Source of the DNA: Acetobacter sp.
Lineage (GTDB): Bacteria; Pseudomonadota; Alphaproteobacteria; RF32; CAG-239
Reading direction: 5' to 3'
NCBI GenBank assembly: GCA_023665325.1
Contig: JAMPED010000003.1
Coordinates: 108,689 to 130,817, forward strand
DNA length: 22,129 nucleotides
A program made the position numbers and the translations under genes. Below, in pieces: positions 1 through 8,601 of the stretch (its first letter is position 1; every line of letters starts with the position of its first letter). A model generated the notes under the pieces. The model ran no database searches. It was given only the letters and a program-made list of their open reading frames with translations, and had not been told where the DNA came from.

Positions 1-638
1 GAAACAATATTTCCCCATTGATCAGCACCAGCTATTTGCGCCCGACAGCCATATTTTTGGAGTAATACGCAAAAATCATATCCTTGAAGCAACATATAAT
101 TAAACTCAAGAAAAGACATTGGTTGTTCACGTTCTAAACGACTTTTAACGCTATCCATTGTTAGCATACGATTAACAGAATAACACGTTCCAATATCACG
201 TAAGAAATCAAGATAATTTATATTTTTAAACCAGTCATAATTATCAACCATCAATGCATCTGTTTTGCCGTCTCCGAACTTTAAGAATTTCATAAATGAT
301 TTTTTGAGCCCCTGAACATTATGAGATAATGTTTCTTCATCCAAAAATGGACGAAGTTTATCTTTCCCTGATGGATCCCCAATACGTGCTGTTGCTCCGC
401 CAACAAGCGTGAGAGGTTTGTGTCCACATTTTTGAAACCATCGTAGCATCATCAATGGTACAATATGCCCAACGTGCAAACTATCCCCTGTAGGGTCAGA
501 CCCCAAATATCCAACCGCTGAAATACCTTTTTTTTCGCATTCTGCGAGATACTCATCAAAACCTGTTTCGTTGGTGCATTGGTTGTAAAAACCACGCTCA
601 AACATTATGTTTAAAAATTCTGATTTAAAACTTGTCAT
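1..638 (-). CDS. tyrS: Tyrosyl-tRNA synthetase, N-terminal part (cut by window edge)
   Basis: Cytoplasmic class I aminoacyl-tRNA synthetase that charges tRNA-Tyr with tyrosine. Translating the minus strand from the ATG at 638-636 gives 212 codons that stay open to the window edge. The start is MTSFKSEFLNIMFERGFYNQ. Around residues 43-60 is the tyrosine/ATP pocket, read as YLGSDPTGDSLHVGHI, in which HVGH is the HIGH signature. Later come GGATARIGDPSGK and, near the end, the tyrosine-binding run LLQGYDF followed by QIAGADQWGNI; all are typical of bacterial TyrS. The KMSKS loop and the C-terminal tRNA-binding domain lie outside the window. An AAGGAAG ribosome site precedes the ATG. The gene is divergent from the AnmK-like gene, a pairing I recall from other alphaproteobacteria. 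The identity is very secure. Confidence 0.97.
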   Translation of the reverse strand, partial: MTSFKSEFLNIMFERGFYNQCTNETGFDEYLAECEKKGISAVGYLGSDPTGDSLHVGHIVPLMMLRWFQKCGHKPLTLVGGATARIGDPSGKDKLRPFLDEETLSHNVQGLKKSFMKFLKFGDGKTDALMVDNYDWFKNINYLDFLRDIGTCYSVNRMLTMDSVKSRLEREQPMSFLEFNYMLLQGYDFCVLLQKYGCRAQIAGADQWGNIV

Positions 639-718
639 TTTTACTTCCTTATTCTTAAAACTTATGGCATATTAGCATAATAATTTGATATTGCAATTAT
701 AAAAGAGGTGTTTTTTAT

Positions 719-1819
719 ATGATTATTAAGGGGCTAAACTGTCTGGGACTGATGGGTACATCGACCTTTGGTGGTGTTGAACTAGCACTTATCCGCACTG
801 ACGGGATAGACATTTTAGAACGCAAAAAATCTTATGTTGTCCCCTACCCTGATGAGTTAAAAGAGAAAGTTCGTGCCGTTTTAGGTTTAAATCGAGAATT
901 TGATAAAAATGAAGAAAAACTACAAATTGTTGATTTAGAGGTTTCTGATTTTTATATTCAGCTTATAAAAGATTTTATTGCTGAATGTGACGAAATGATA
1001 GATGTTGTTGGAATTGAGGGAATCACTATTTTGCATAACCCCAATATTCAATACACTTATCAACTTGGAAATGGTCGATACATTGCCCAAAAAACAGGTA
1101 TTAAAACTGTTACCCATTTCAGAAATGCGGATATTGCTGCCGGAGGTCAGGGCACACCTATTTCCTCCATTTATTTCAATACTTTAGCTACTAATGAAAT
1201 CAAACCTGTTGTTTATGTTAATATTAGCGGAAAAAGCAGTTTAACGTGGATTGGCTCTTTTGGCGAAATGGTTGGTTTTGATTGTGGTCCAGGAGATAAT
1301 TTTATCAATCATTGGACTTCTAAACACGCTCATATGGATAACGATTATAATGGTCGATTAGCTGCTCTTGGCAACGTACACGAAAAAATTGTAAACTCAT
1401 TAATGCACCATAAATTTTTTGCTCAGTTTCCGCCAAAATCTGCTTTTACGGGTATCTTTTCAGATAAAGCTGAACATTTGGAAGGACTTTCATTAGAAGA
1501 TGGAGCGGCTACAGCTACAGCTTTCGTGGCTGAGGCTATTTGCTATTCAATATGCTTATATCTTCCCGAAATTCCAAACAAAGTTATTATATGTGGTAAG
1601 GGAGCTGCGAATCCGACTCTTGTGCGTTTTATACGGCAACGGCTTCCTAGCATTGATGTTATTGCTGGAAAAGAAATCGGTATTTCTACAGAAACAACTA
1701 ATGCGGATGTTAACGCATTTTTATGTGCAAGATCACTTTATTCTCTCCCTATTACTTTTCCAACAACAACTGGTGTGACTGTTCCTATGACTGGAGGGGA
1801 AATTTATGACGCAAATTAA
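719..1819 (+). CDS. anmK: AnmK-like anhydro-N-acetylmuramic acid kinase, divergent
   Basis: Family member of the kinase that opens and phosphorylates 1,6-anhydroMurNAc during cell-wall recycling. The 366-residue length and many landmarks fit: FRNADIAAGGQGTPI (134-148), GFDCGPGD (186-193) with the expected catalytic Asp188, a PPKS segment, and the C-terminal run LPITFPTTTGVTVPMTGG. However, the usual SGTSxDG phosphate loop is GTSTFGG (13-19), the usual HGQT is EGIT (100-103), and the usual NIGGIAN is NISGKSS (168-174). Several substrate or nucleotide contacts therefore appear to be replaced, and activity or specificity may have changed. The reading frame is intact. The start is supported by AGAGG about ten bases upstream. 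The gene overlaps the next by 14 bases and probably heads an operon. The family is sure; the enzymatic function is uncertain. Confidence 0.85.
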   Translation: MIIKGLNCLGLMGTSTFGGVELALIRTDGIDILERKKSYVVPYPDELKEKVRAVLGLNREFDKNEEKLQIVDLEVSDFYIQLIKDFIAECDEMIDVVGIEGITILHNPNIQYTYQLGNGRYIAQKTGIKTVTHFRNADIAAGGQGTPISSIYFNTLATNEIKPVVYVNISGKSSLTWIGSFGEMVGFDCGPGDNFINHWTSKHAHMDNDYNGRLAALGNVHEKIVNSLMHHKFFAQFPPKSAFTGIFSDKAEHLEGLSLEDGAATATAFVAEAICYSICLYLPEIPNKVIICGKGAANPTLVRFIRQRLPSIDVIAGKEIGISTETTNADVNAFLCARSLYSLPITFPTTTGVTVPMTGGEIYDAN

Positions 1820-2591
1820 CGAAAATAAGAAACCAACTCTTTTATTGGAAAATATTACAAAACGATTTGATAAAATTACTGCTGTTAGTGATATTTCTTT
1901 TTCTGCATACAAAGGAGAGATTATAGCTCTTCTTGGCCCCAATGGTGCAGGTAAATCGACCTTAATGAATATGATTGCTGGTTATCTTTCACCATCCAAA
2001 GGTGATATATTTGTTAATGGCAATGATGTTTCTTCTAATGATTTAATCACTAAAAAAGATATTGGTTTTTTGCCAGAAGGGGCACCAATGTATGCTGATA
2101 TGAGCGTTAAATTATTCTTGGAATATATTATAGAGCTTAAACTTTCTGTTTCTGACTGTGAATGCACTAAAGATATTTATCTGAAAGAACTTGAACGCAT
2201 TATGTCCACCGCCAAAATCAAAGATGTTGCTGAACAAAAAATTGAAACCTTATCTAAAGGCTATTTACGACGTGTAGGGTTTGCACAAAGCATTATAGGG
2301 AATCCGCCAATTTTACTCCTAGATGAGCCTACAGATGGACTTGATCCAAATCAAAAAGAACATATGCGTAAACTTATTACAGATATGAAAAAAGATAAAA
2401 CGGTTATTATCTCCACACACTTACTAGATGAAGCTGAGACAATTGCTACTCGAATTATTTTAGTTAATAAAGGAAAAATTATTGCAGATGGTTCTCTTGC
2501 TAATATTTTAGCACTTGCGCATAAGAAAACTCTTGAAGAAGCATTTAAAACCTTAACTCAAACAAGGGAGAACGAAAATGAAGAATATTAA
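1806..2591 (+). CDS. ABC transporter ATP-binding protein, GldA/CcmA type
   Basis: Cytoplasmic ATPase that would power the membrane fusion protein encoded next. Visible elements are Walker A GPNGAGKST (44-52), an LPE segment at the Q-loop (89-91), the signature LSKGY (149-153) in place of LSGGQ, Walker B ILLLDEP (169-175), a D-loop in DGLDP, and the switch histidine in STHLLDEAE (His205). The LSKGY signature together with the LPEGAP region is characteristic of the GldA subgroup of ABC-2 exporters. At 261 residues it is slightly shorter than the family's common 300 or so. GGAGG at 1793-1797 lies eight bases before the ATG, inside the end of the AnmK-like gene, so translation is probably coupled. 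It overlaps the downstream gene by 14 bases. The substrate is unknown, and no gliding machinery is present here. Confidence 0.93.
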   Translation: MTQINENKKPTLLLENITKRFDKITAVSDISFSAYKGEIIALLGPNGAGKSTLMNMIAGYLSPSKGDIFVNGNDVSSNDLITKKDIGFLPEGAPMYADMSVKLFLEYIIELKLSVSDCECTKDIYLKELERIMSTAKIKDVAEQKIETLSKGYLRRVGFAQSIIGNPPILLLDEPTDGLDPNQKEHMRKLITDMKKDKTVIISTHLLDEAETIATRIILVNKGKIIADGSLANILALAHKKTLEEAFKTLTQTRENENEEY

Positions 2592-5500
2592 AGCTATTAT
2601 CAAATTTGAGTTAATTCGGTATTTTTTATCCCCTCTTGCATATGTATATTTAGTTGGCTTTCTAATTCTTAGCGGTTCGCTAGCTATTTATTTCGGGCAT
2701 TTTTTTATGGATGGAAATGCCAATCTTTGGGGTTTATTTGATTATCAACCGTGGGTATATCTTCTTTTTATCCCTGGTATTTCGATGCGGGTGTGGGCAG
2801 AGGAATTTCATTCTAAAAGCATTGTACAAACATTAACGATTCCGATATCTATAACCAATTTAGTTTGGGGGAAATTTTTTGCATCTTGGCTTTTTGCTGT
2901 GATTGCTATATTGTTGACATTTCCATTTTGGATTACGGTTAATGTTTTAGGAAGTCCTGATAATGGTGTTATTATTATTAGTTATCTCGGATGTTTTATT
3001 TTAGCTGGGGCTATGCTTGCTATTTCGCAAACGATGTCTGCTTTAACCAAAAATCCAATTATAGCGTTAGTTTTGGCGGTATTTGTTAATTTACTTTTCT
3101 TTTGGAGTGGTTTTGAATATGTCTTATTTTGGGCTCGTTCTTTATTTAGCGATGTAATTGTTGACGCTATTATTTCTTTTAGTTTTTTAGCGCATTTTTC
3201 ATCTTTAAGCAGAGGATTAGTTGAACTACGTGATATTATCTTTTTTGGTTCTTTAATTATCTTTTTTAACCTGCTTACAATTATTATTATCAGTTTAAGA
3301 ACAAAAGGTACAGCGGGGCTTATTTCTTCTTCAAGTATTAAGCATAGCATTACTGTTGTTGTTCTATTATTTCTTGGATTTTTTAGTTTAAATATTATCG
3401 CTAATAATCTTTTTCGACAGATTAGTTATGATTTTACTGAAGAAAAATATTTAAGTCTAACAAAAAATACGAAAGATATCCTTCGAAAAATTGAGAATCC
3501 AATTATTGCAAGACTATATTATTCTCCTATTTTAGAAAAAAGGAATCCTCAAATTCGTCAGACCTATGAGCAAGTAAAACTTCTTTTGAAGCAATATAAA
3601 GCATATAGTCGTGGAAAATTTGATTATCGAATTTATAATCCGCAATTTTTAGATAAGACTGAAGATAAAGCGCTTGCAGATGGTTTACAGCCGATTCCGT
3701 TAATTGATATTAACCAAAATGCGTTATTTGGTATTAGTTTTTCAAACTCTTTAACTCAAAAAGAAACTATTCCCTTTCTCTCTTTAGATAGAATTCCCTT
3801 TTTAGAACAGGAATTAACCTCTAGTATTTATAAAATGCAACATAAAAAGAAAACACTTGGCTTAATGAGCTCTCTTCCAGTTATGGGTGGACGGCTGAGT
3901 GATATGACATTGAAAAAGTGGGAAATATTTAATTTGATAGAACAATTTTACGATGTTCATTTAATCAGTGAACCAGAAGATTTGGATATTGAATATGATG
4001 TTTTTATGTTAATTCATCCCAGACAACTGGAAAGTTCTGTTGCTGAAAAAATAAAGAAACAAAAAAAAGTATTACTGCTGCTTGATGTTTTTGATGATGC
4101 TGCTCGTTTATATTCTCCTGAAGGAAGTACCGGTAAATCTTCAGCGTTATTTGAACTTGCTGACTATTGGGGAATCGATTTTTATAATGGCAATGTTGCT
4201 GCAGATTTTGATAATTCTATTACGGTAGATGAAACTGTTAATTATAAGAGCAATCCTTCTTTTACACAAGATTTATTACAATTTAAGGTTACTAAAAATG
4301 ATCTCAGCCAAAACCATCGTGTTACTCATAAACTAGATAATATTCTATTTTCTTCAGCCTCGATGGTTATGCCTAAAAAAGACGCTAATATTTTATATTT
4401 TCCGTTAATTGAAACGAGTACTACGTCTGCTCTAATGGATGTTGAACTTGCGCAAAAAAGCGCTACTCCTCGAGAAATTTTAGAGAAATTTTCACCACAG
4501 GATTATGCAATTTTTATTGCTGCTGAGTTTTTAAGCAATAATCCTGCACGCCCCTTTGATATTATTGCTGTAGCTGATACAGATTTTATGTATGACAATT
4601 TTTGGGCTAAAGAACAGCACTTTTTAGATTCTTCATATTTTACACCAATATTCGATAATGCTAATTTTGTTTTGAACGCTTTAGACTATTTAACTGAAAA
4701 TGATGATTTAATTAGTTTGCGCGGTAAAAGTATGAAGCATCGTTCTTTATATAAAATTGATAATATGCGAAAGAAAAATATTTATCGTTACAAACTTAAA
4801 GAAAATGATATTTTTAATGCAATGAATGGGGCAAAAAGTGTCCTTAGAGAGATTGTGGCTAAAAAGAATTTTGAAGAACGAGCATCCTTTAGCTCTGATG
4901 AATTGGCGGTAATCGGTAAAACCAGACAAGAAATCAATAACTTACGCCAAAGTTTGAGTAATTTAAAAACAAAATCAAACGATAATATTGCAGATTTGGA
5001 GATTAAAGTTAAATTCTTTAATATTTACTTTGTTTCTTTAATTGTTATTCTTTTAGCTTTAATTTTACATTTGCGTAAAAAAAATTGGAAATCTTTTACA
5101 TTAAAAAATATTTTTGTTATTGATAAACAAATATTTAAACTCTCATTATGGATTATTCTTATTATTGCTTTAGCTGGGGTAAGCGTCTATTATGATAATA
5201 AAAATACGATTTCCGAGTATGAAGATATCCCTGTATTTAAGGATTTTAATAAAACTATTGAGCAAACAAAAATTATTCGACTTAAAAATAGTAAACAAAC
5301 TCTAACCTTTGTCTTAAAAGATAATATTTGGATTCTAGAAGAGTATCCTGCACTTCCAGTATATCAAGAGCGAATCCGCAGTTTTTTAGTTTCTTTACAT
5401 AATATGACTTATTATGAAAAAAAATCTAATAAAGCTGAAGATTTAAAATATTTTGGATTTTCATCACTTAAAGATAATCAATCCCCTACTATTGAAATAT

Positions 5501-6018
5501 CTCTTATGGATAGTGAAAACAAAGTATTAGAGCAGCTTGATGTAGGGTGGTTTAATCTGGATTTAGGAAGAGGCGCAAAAGCTGCCTATGTTAAATTTAG
5601 TAATCAATTCCAAGTTTGGTTAGTTGACGTTGATTTTTATGATTTATCTTTAGATAAAAATGCGTGGACATATAGTACTTTATGGAATCTCCGTTTTGGG
5701 CGTTTTATACAGTATAATAAAATCGACAATGATATAAAAGTAATGACACTCGTAAAGGATCTTCTTAATACGGAAATTATTTCTGTTCAACAAAATGTTT
5801 CTGCAAAAAAAGCGTTTTCAATCAATATTGATGTTGAGAATAATAACGAATTTGAACTAGAATTTTACAGCACAGAAGATCAAAAATATTTTGTAAAATT
5901 TTATTTTATAAAAATGCCTAATGGTAAACATTTGGAATTTTTTGAGAATGCTATAAATGGTAAGTATTTAGAAATATCAAAAAGTAATTGGGAAAAGATA
6001 CAAAATGACATTAAATGA
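2578..6018 (+). CDS. Fusion protein: ABC-2 permease (GldF-like) + GldG-like + DUF4340-like
   Basis: One uninterrupted frame of 1146 residues that looks like three normally separate proteins. Residues 1 to about 245 carry about six hydrophobic helices and the RVWAEEFHSKSIVQTL segment typical of GldF/ABC-2 permeases. A further helix (about 258-276) starts a GldG-like part with a long extracytoplasmic domain (about 280-810), ending in a polar, coiled-coil-prone stretch and a helix at about 815-835. A second helix (about 855-872) opens the last part (about 876-1146), which resembles DUF4340 proteins: EYEDIPVFKDF, then a region like KDNIWILEEYPALPV. With the ATPase upstream it should form a complete inner-membrane ABC complex with large periplasmic domains; the cargo is unknown. 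It overlaps both neighbours by 14 bases. Domain names for the second and third parts come from sequence pattern and topology, not from a profile search. Confidence 0.85.
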   Translation: MKNIKAIIKFELIRYFLSPLAYVYLVGFLILSGSLAIYFGHFFMDGNANLWGLFDYQPWVYLLFIPGISMRVWAEEFHSKSIVQTLTIPISITNLVWGKFFASWLFAVIAILLTFPFWITVNVLGSPDNGVIIISYLGCFILAGAMLAISQTMSALTKNPIIALVLAVFVNLLFFWSGFEYVLFWARSLFSDVIVDAIISFSFLAHFSSLSRGLVELRDIIFFGSLIIFFNLLTIIIISLRTKGTAGLISSSSIKHSITVVVLLFLGFFSLNIIANNLFRQISYDFTEEKYLSLTKNTKDILRKIENPIIARLYYSPILEKRNPQIRQTYEQVKLLLKQYKAYSRGKFDYRIYNPQFLDKTEDKALADGLQPIPLIDINQNALFGISFSNSLTQKETIPFLSLDRIPFLEQELTSSIYKMQHKKKTLGLMSSLPVMGGRLSDMTLKKWEIFNLIEQFYDVHLISEPEDLDIEYDVFMLIHPRQLESSVAEKIKKQKKVLLLLDVFDDAARLYSPEGSTGKSSALFELADYWGIDFYNGNVAADFDNSITVDETVNYKSNPSFTQDLLQFKVTKNDLSQNHRVTHKLDNILFSSASMVMPKKDANILYFPLIETSTTSALMDVELAQKSATPREILEKFSPQDYAIFIAAEFLSNNPARPFDIIAVADTDFMYDNFWAKEQHFLDSSYFTPIFDNANFVLNALDYLTENDDLISLRGKSMKHRSLYKIDNMRKKNIYRYKLKENDIFNAMNGAKSVLREIVAKKNFEERASFSSDELAVIGKTRQEINNLRQSLSNLKTKSNDNIADLEIKVKFFNIYFVSLIVILLALILHLRKKNWKSFTLKNIFVIDKQIFKLSLWIILIIALAGVSVYYDNKNTISEYEDIPVFKDFNKTIEQTKIIRLKNSKQTLTFVLKDNIWILEEYPALPVYQERIRSFLVSLHNMTYYEKKSNKAEDLKYFGFSSLKDNQSPTIEISLMDSENKVLEQLDVGWFNLDLGRGAKAAYVKFSNQFQVWLVDVDFYDLSLDKNAWTYSTLWNLRFGRFIQYNKIDNDIKVMTLVKDLLNTEIISVQQNVSAKKAFSINIDVENNNEFELEFYSTEDQKYFVKFYFIKMPNGKHLEFFENAINGKYLEISKSNWEKIQNDIK

Positions 6019-6931
6019 AAGAAATAATCGTCTTAAAAAATCTGCTGCTGTTGCCAGTGTTTTATTAGCTTTATTGTTAATTATTCTTAAAACAATCGCA
6101 TTTTTAAAAACAGATTCTTTGGCTGTTTTTTCTTCATTGATTGATAGTTTAACCGATTTGTTAGCTTCTGCTATTTCTTTTGCAGCTATTTATTTTGCAA
6201 CTAAGCCTGCCTCTCAAAGCCATCGTTATGGTTATGGCAAGTCAGAAGCTTTGAGTGCTTTATTGCAGGCTGTTTTTGTAGCTGCATCTGGTGTTTTTGT
6301 TATCTTTGATGGAATTAAACGTTTTATCTATCCTGTTGAAATTATGCAAACTTCTTTAGGAATTTGGATTATGTTGTTTAGTATTTTTGCAACGGCTTTA
6401 TTGGTTTCATACCAAGCATATGTTGCAAAACGAACCAACTCTTTAGCTATAAAAGCAGATATGGCGCATTATACTGTCGACTTTTTAACCAACTCTGCAG
6501 TTGTTGTTTCTCTATTTCTTATACATTTTTTTGGTTTTGTATATTTTGATATTCTTACAGCCTTATTTATTTCGTGTTATTTGCTTTACAGTGCTTATAT
6601 TTTAGCCAAAGAATCCATCGAACAAATTACAGATAAAGAATTAAGCGTGGATGTTCGAGAACAAATTAAAGATATTGTTAAAAGCAGTAAAGGGATTCAC
6701 GGAATGCACGATTTTAGAACGAGAAATCTTGGCGATGTCTTTTATTTTGAATTTCACGTTGAGCTAAACGGTACAATTTCCCTTAATAAAGCGCACGAAT
6801 TAACTGAATCTGTTGAACAAAAAATTTTGGCATTTTATCCGAATAGTCAAATTCTTATTCACCAAGATCCTCTAGGAGTTCGAGAAAATAGACTGGATTA
6901 TACCCTAGATGGTGCTTGTAAACTAGATTAG
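6005..6931 (+). CDS. Cation diffusion facilitator metal exporter, FieF/YiiP-like
   Basis: Inner-membrane proton-coupled exporter of divalent metals (Zn2+, Fe2+ or similar). The 308-residue protein has about six membrane helices and a C-terminal cytoplasmic domain. The four residues of the YiiP transport site are conserved: Asp47 and Asp51 in SLIDSLTDLL and His155 and Asp159 in ADMAHYTVDF, corresponding to Asp45, Asp49, His153 and Asp157 of E. coli FieF. The SHRYGYGKSEALSAL segment (72-86) is also typical. The C-terminal domain has HDFRTRNLGD and LIHQDPLG, which match the dimeric metal-binding domain of FieF. The two Asp plus His-Asp site usually goes with Zn/Cd or Fe transport. The start overlaps the preceding gene by 14 bases; the end overlaps rlmN, which runs the opposite way, by four bases. 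Confidence 0.94.
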   Translation: MTLNERNNRLKKSAAVASVLLALLLIILKTIAFLKTDSLAVFSSLIDSLTDLLASAISFAAIYFATKPASQSHRYGYGKSEALSALLQAVFVAASGVFVIFDGIKRFIYPVEIMQTSLGIWIMLFSIFATALLVSYQAYVAKRTNSLAIKADMAHYTVDFLTNSAVVVSLFLIHFFGFVYFDILTALFISCYLLYSAYILAKESIEQITDKELSVDVREQIKDIVKSSKGIHGMHDFRTRNLGDVFYFEFHVELNGTISLNKAHELTESVEQKILAFYPNSQILIHQDPLGVRENRLDYTLDGACKLD

Positions 6932-8007
6932 GATGTGCTTTTTTTAGACTTTAATTGTCCACAAGCTGCTAGAATATCTTGTCCGCGCGCTACTCTAATC
7001 GGAGCAGCGAATCCTGCCTCATCCAATGTTTTCGAAAAAGCTTCTACGTTTTTCTTATCACTTGGAGAAAATCCACAACCTGGCCAAGGATTAAAGGGTA
7101 TGAGATTAAATAATGCTCTCAGTTTATATTTTTTGAGCAAATTGATTAACTCTTTAGCATTGTCTAGACTGTCGTTAATACCTTTTAACAAGAGATACTC
7201 GAACGTAATATATCGGCTGTGTTCACCTTTTTGATATTCTGCACAAGCTTTCATTATTTCTTCAATTCGAAATTTATCATTTATTGGCATTATCTGCGAG
7301 CGAATGATGTTATTTGGCGCGTGTAGAGATACAGCCAAACGTACACCTGTTTTCTGCATTGCCTCTACAATCCTTGGTGCAATTCCAGAGGTTGACATTG
7401 TTATACGACGACGAGAGAGAGCAATTCCTTCACTATCAGTAATTATATTTAATGCTTTAACTACATTATCGAGATTATTTAAAGGTTCTCCCATTCCCAT
7501 TACAACAATGTTAGAAAGATAACGTATTTCATCTGTTGGGCTAGGCCATTCACCGTAGGCATCTCGAGCCACCATAAACTGTCCAACAATTTCTCCCACT
7601 GTTAGATTTCTTGTAAATTTTTGACTTCCGGTGTGACAAAAACGGCATCCCATAGCACATCCAACTTGTGTAGAAATACAAACAGCGCCCCTATCCTTTT
7701 CAGGAATGTAAACCATTTCAACCCGTTCGCCATCTTTAAATTCAAGTAACCATTTGTGGGTTTTATCAATTGATATCTGTTCTGTAACGATTTTGGGGCG
7801 TGTAATTGTAAAATTTTCTTGTAATTTTTGGCGCAATATTAACGATAAATTACTCATTTCATTAAAATCTGTCACACCCCGAAAATATATCCACTGCCAC
7901 AGTTGTTTAGCACGGAATGATTTTTCACCGATTTTCAGAATTTCGGCTGTAAGTTCTTCTTTGCTTAAATTTGTTAATTCTATTTTTTCAGTCATTTTTA
8001 TTTGCAT
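6928..8007 (-). CDS. rlmN: Dual-specificity 23S rRNA/tRNA adenine-C2 methyltransferase RlmN
   Basis: Radical-SAM enzyme that makes 2-methyladenosine at A2503 of 23S rRNA and at A37 of some tRNAs. The cluster motif CAMGCRFC supplies Cys117, Cys121 and Cys124. Cys110 in VCISTQVGC and Cys349 in ILAACGQL correspond to the two mechanistic cysteines (Cys118 and Cys355 in E. coli). Other family landmarks are GEPLNNLDNV, RRRITMSTSG, AVSLHAPNN and FNPWPG. The length (359) is normal. Two starts are possible: ATG at 8007, which overlaps the IalB-like gene by ten bases, or ATG at 7995, which begins two bases beyond its stop; neither has a strong ribosome site. Translation is probably coupled to the upstream gene. 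The product identity is very secure. Confidence 0.97.
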   Translation of the reverse strand: MQIKMTEKIELTNLSKEELTAEILKIGEKSFRAKQLWQWIYFRGVTDFNEMSNLSLILRQKLQENFTITRPKIVTEQISIDKTHKWLLEFKDGERVEMVYIPEKDRGAVCISTQVGCAMGCRFCHTGSQKFTRNLTVGEIVGQFMVARDAYGEWPSPTDEIRYLSNIVVMGMGEPLNNLDNVVKALNIITDSEGIALSRRRITMSTSGIAPRIVEAMQKTGVRLAVSLHAPNNIIRSQIMPINDKFRIEEIMKACAEYQKGEHSRYITFEYLLLKGINDSLDNAKELINLLKKYKLRALFNLIPFNPWPGCGFSPSDKKNVEAFSKTLDEAGFAAPIRVARGQDILAACGQLKSKKSTS

Positions 8008-8504
8008 TTTGTACTAATTGCTTGATATGCTTTACTAAACCCTGCTAGGGAGTATGTATCTTTGGTTTTGGTTCCTCTAGAAGAAATACCCTCTACAATC
8101 ATTCGCTGACCTCTTTTCATTGTATCAACGAGTTTTTTATCGGTTGCATTATCTGGTGCCCAAGCATTATCCCCACTTGTAAATAGATTATTAAATGTTG
8201 TTGTTCCAATCTTTACCACAACATTTGTATTGTTTTTATATGTATAACCAGCAACGAAATTAACCACATCATAGCTTTTATCTGCTGGGCGGTGTGTAAT
8301 TACTGCATAGATCTCACCACGTGTTTTATAATTTCCCTCATCTTTTTTGGGAGTTGAAGCCATATAACATACAGTATTTTTCCCCTCTTTATAGGAATAT
8401 GCAGTCCAATCTCCATATTCTCCAATTTCTGTCGGAATATTTGCTGCACATACTGGCAGACTTATTGCTACCGCTAAAAAGAAACTTACATACTTAATCA
8501 TCAT
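7998..8504 (-). CDS. IalB-family secreted protein (invasion-associated locus B)
   Basis: Small exported protein of 168 residues. Residues 1-20 form a signal peptide: Met-Met-Ile-Lys start, a hydrophobic core, and a plausible cleavage after VCA. The mature part opens with GEYGDWTAYSYKE, the Gly-Asp-Trp motif at the start of IalB proteins, and holds two cysteines, Cys46 and Cys167 at the extreme C-terminus, placed as the family's disulphide pair. IalB proteins are largely alphaproteobacterial. The name comes from Bartonella erythrocyte invasion, but most members, including free-living ones, have no proven role, so no virulence function should be read into it. AGGAAAT precedes two tandem ATG codons (8504 and 8501). 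It is the upstream partner of rlmN, a pairing I recall from other alphaproteobacteria. Confidence 0.85.
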   Translation of the reverse strand: MMIKYVSFFLAVAISLPVCAANIPTEIGEYGDWTAYSYKEGKNTVCYMASTPKKDEGNYKTRGEIYAVITHRPADKSYDVVNFVAGYTYKNNTNVVVKIGTTTFNNLFTSGDNAWAPDNATDKKLVDTMKRGQRMIVEGISSRGTKTKDTYSLAGFSKAYQAISTKCK

Positions 8505-8601
8505 ATTATTTCCTAAAAAATTTTATTTTGTTATAGTATAATTAAGACATTTATAATAAACCATTAACAAGTTTTATAAATCACAAGAAAATGAGGAAAA
8601 A

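Noticed and set aside
2982..3350. 122-codon minus-strand open frame
   Set aside because: Antisense to the membrane helices of the permease fusion; composition is a reflection of hydrophobic codons.
8311..8326. CACGTG core in the IalB-like gene as a parS site
   Set aside because: Only the central six bases match; the flanks of the 16-base parS palindrome are not present. The CACGTG-containing spots near 18772 and 20447 fail for the same reason.
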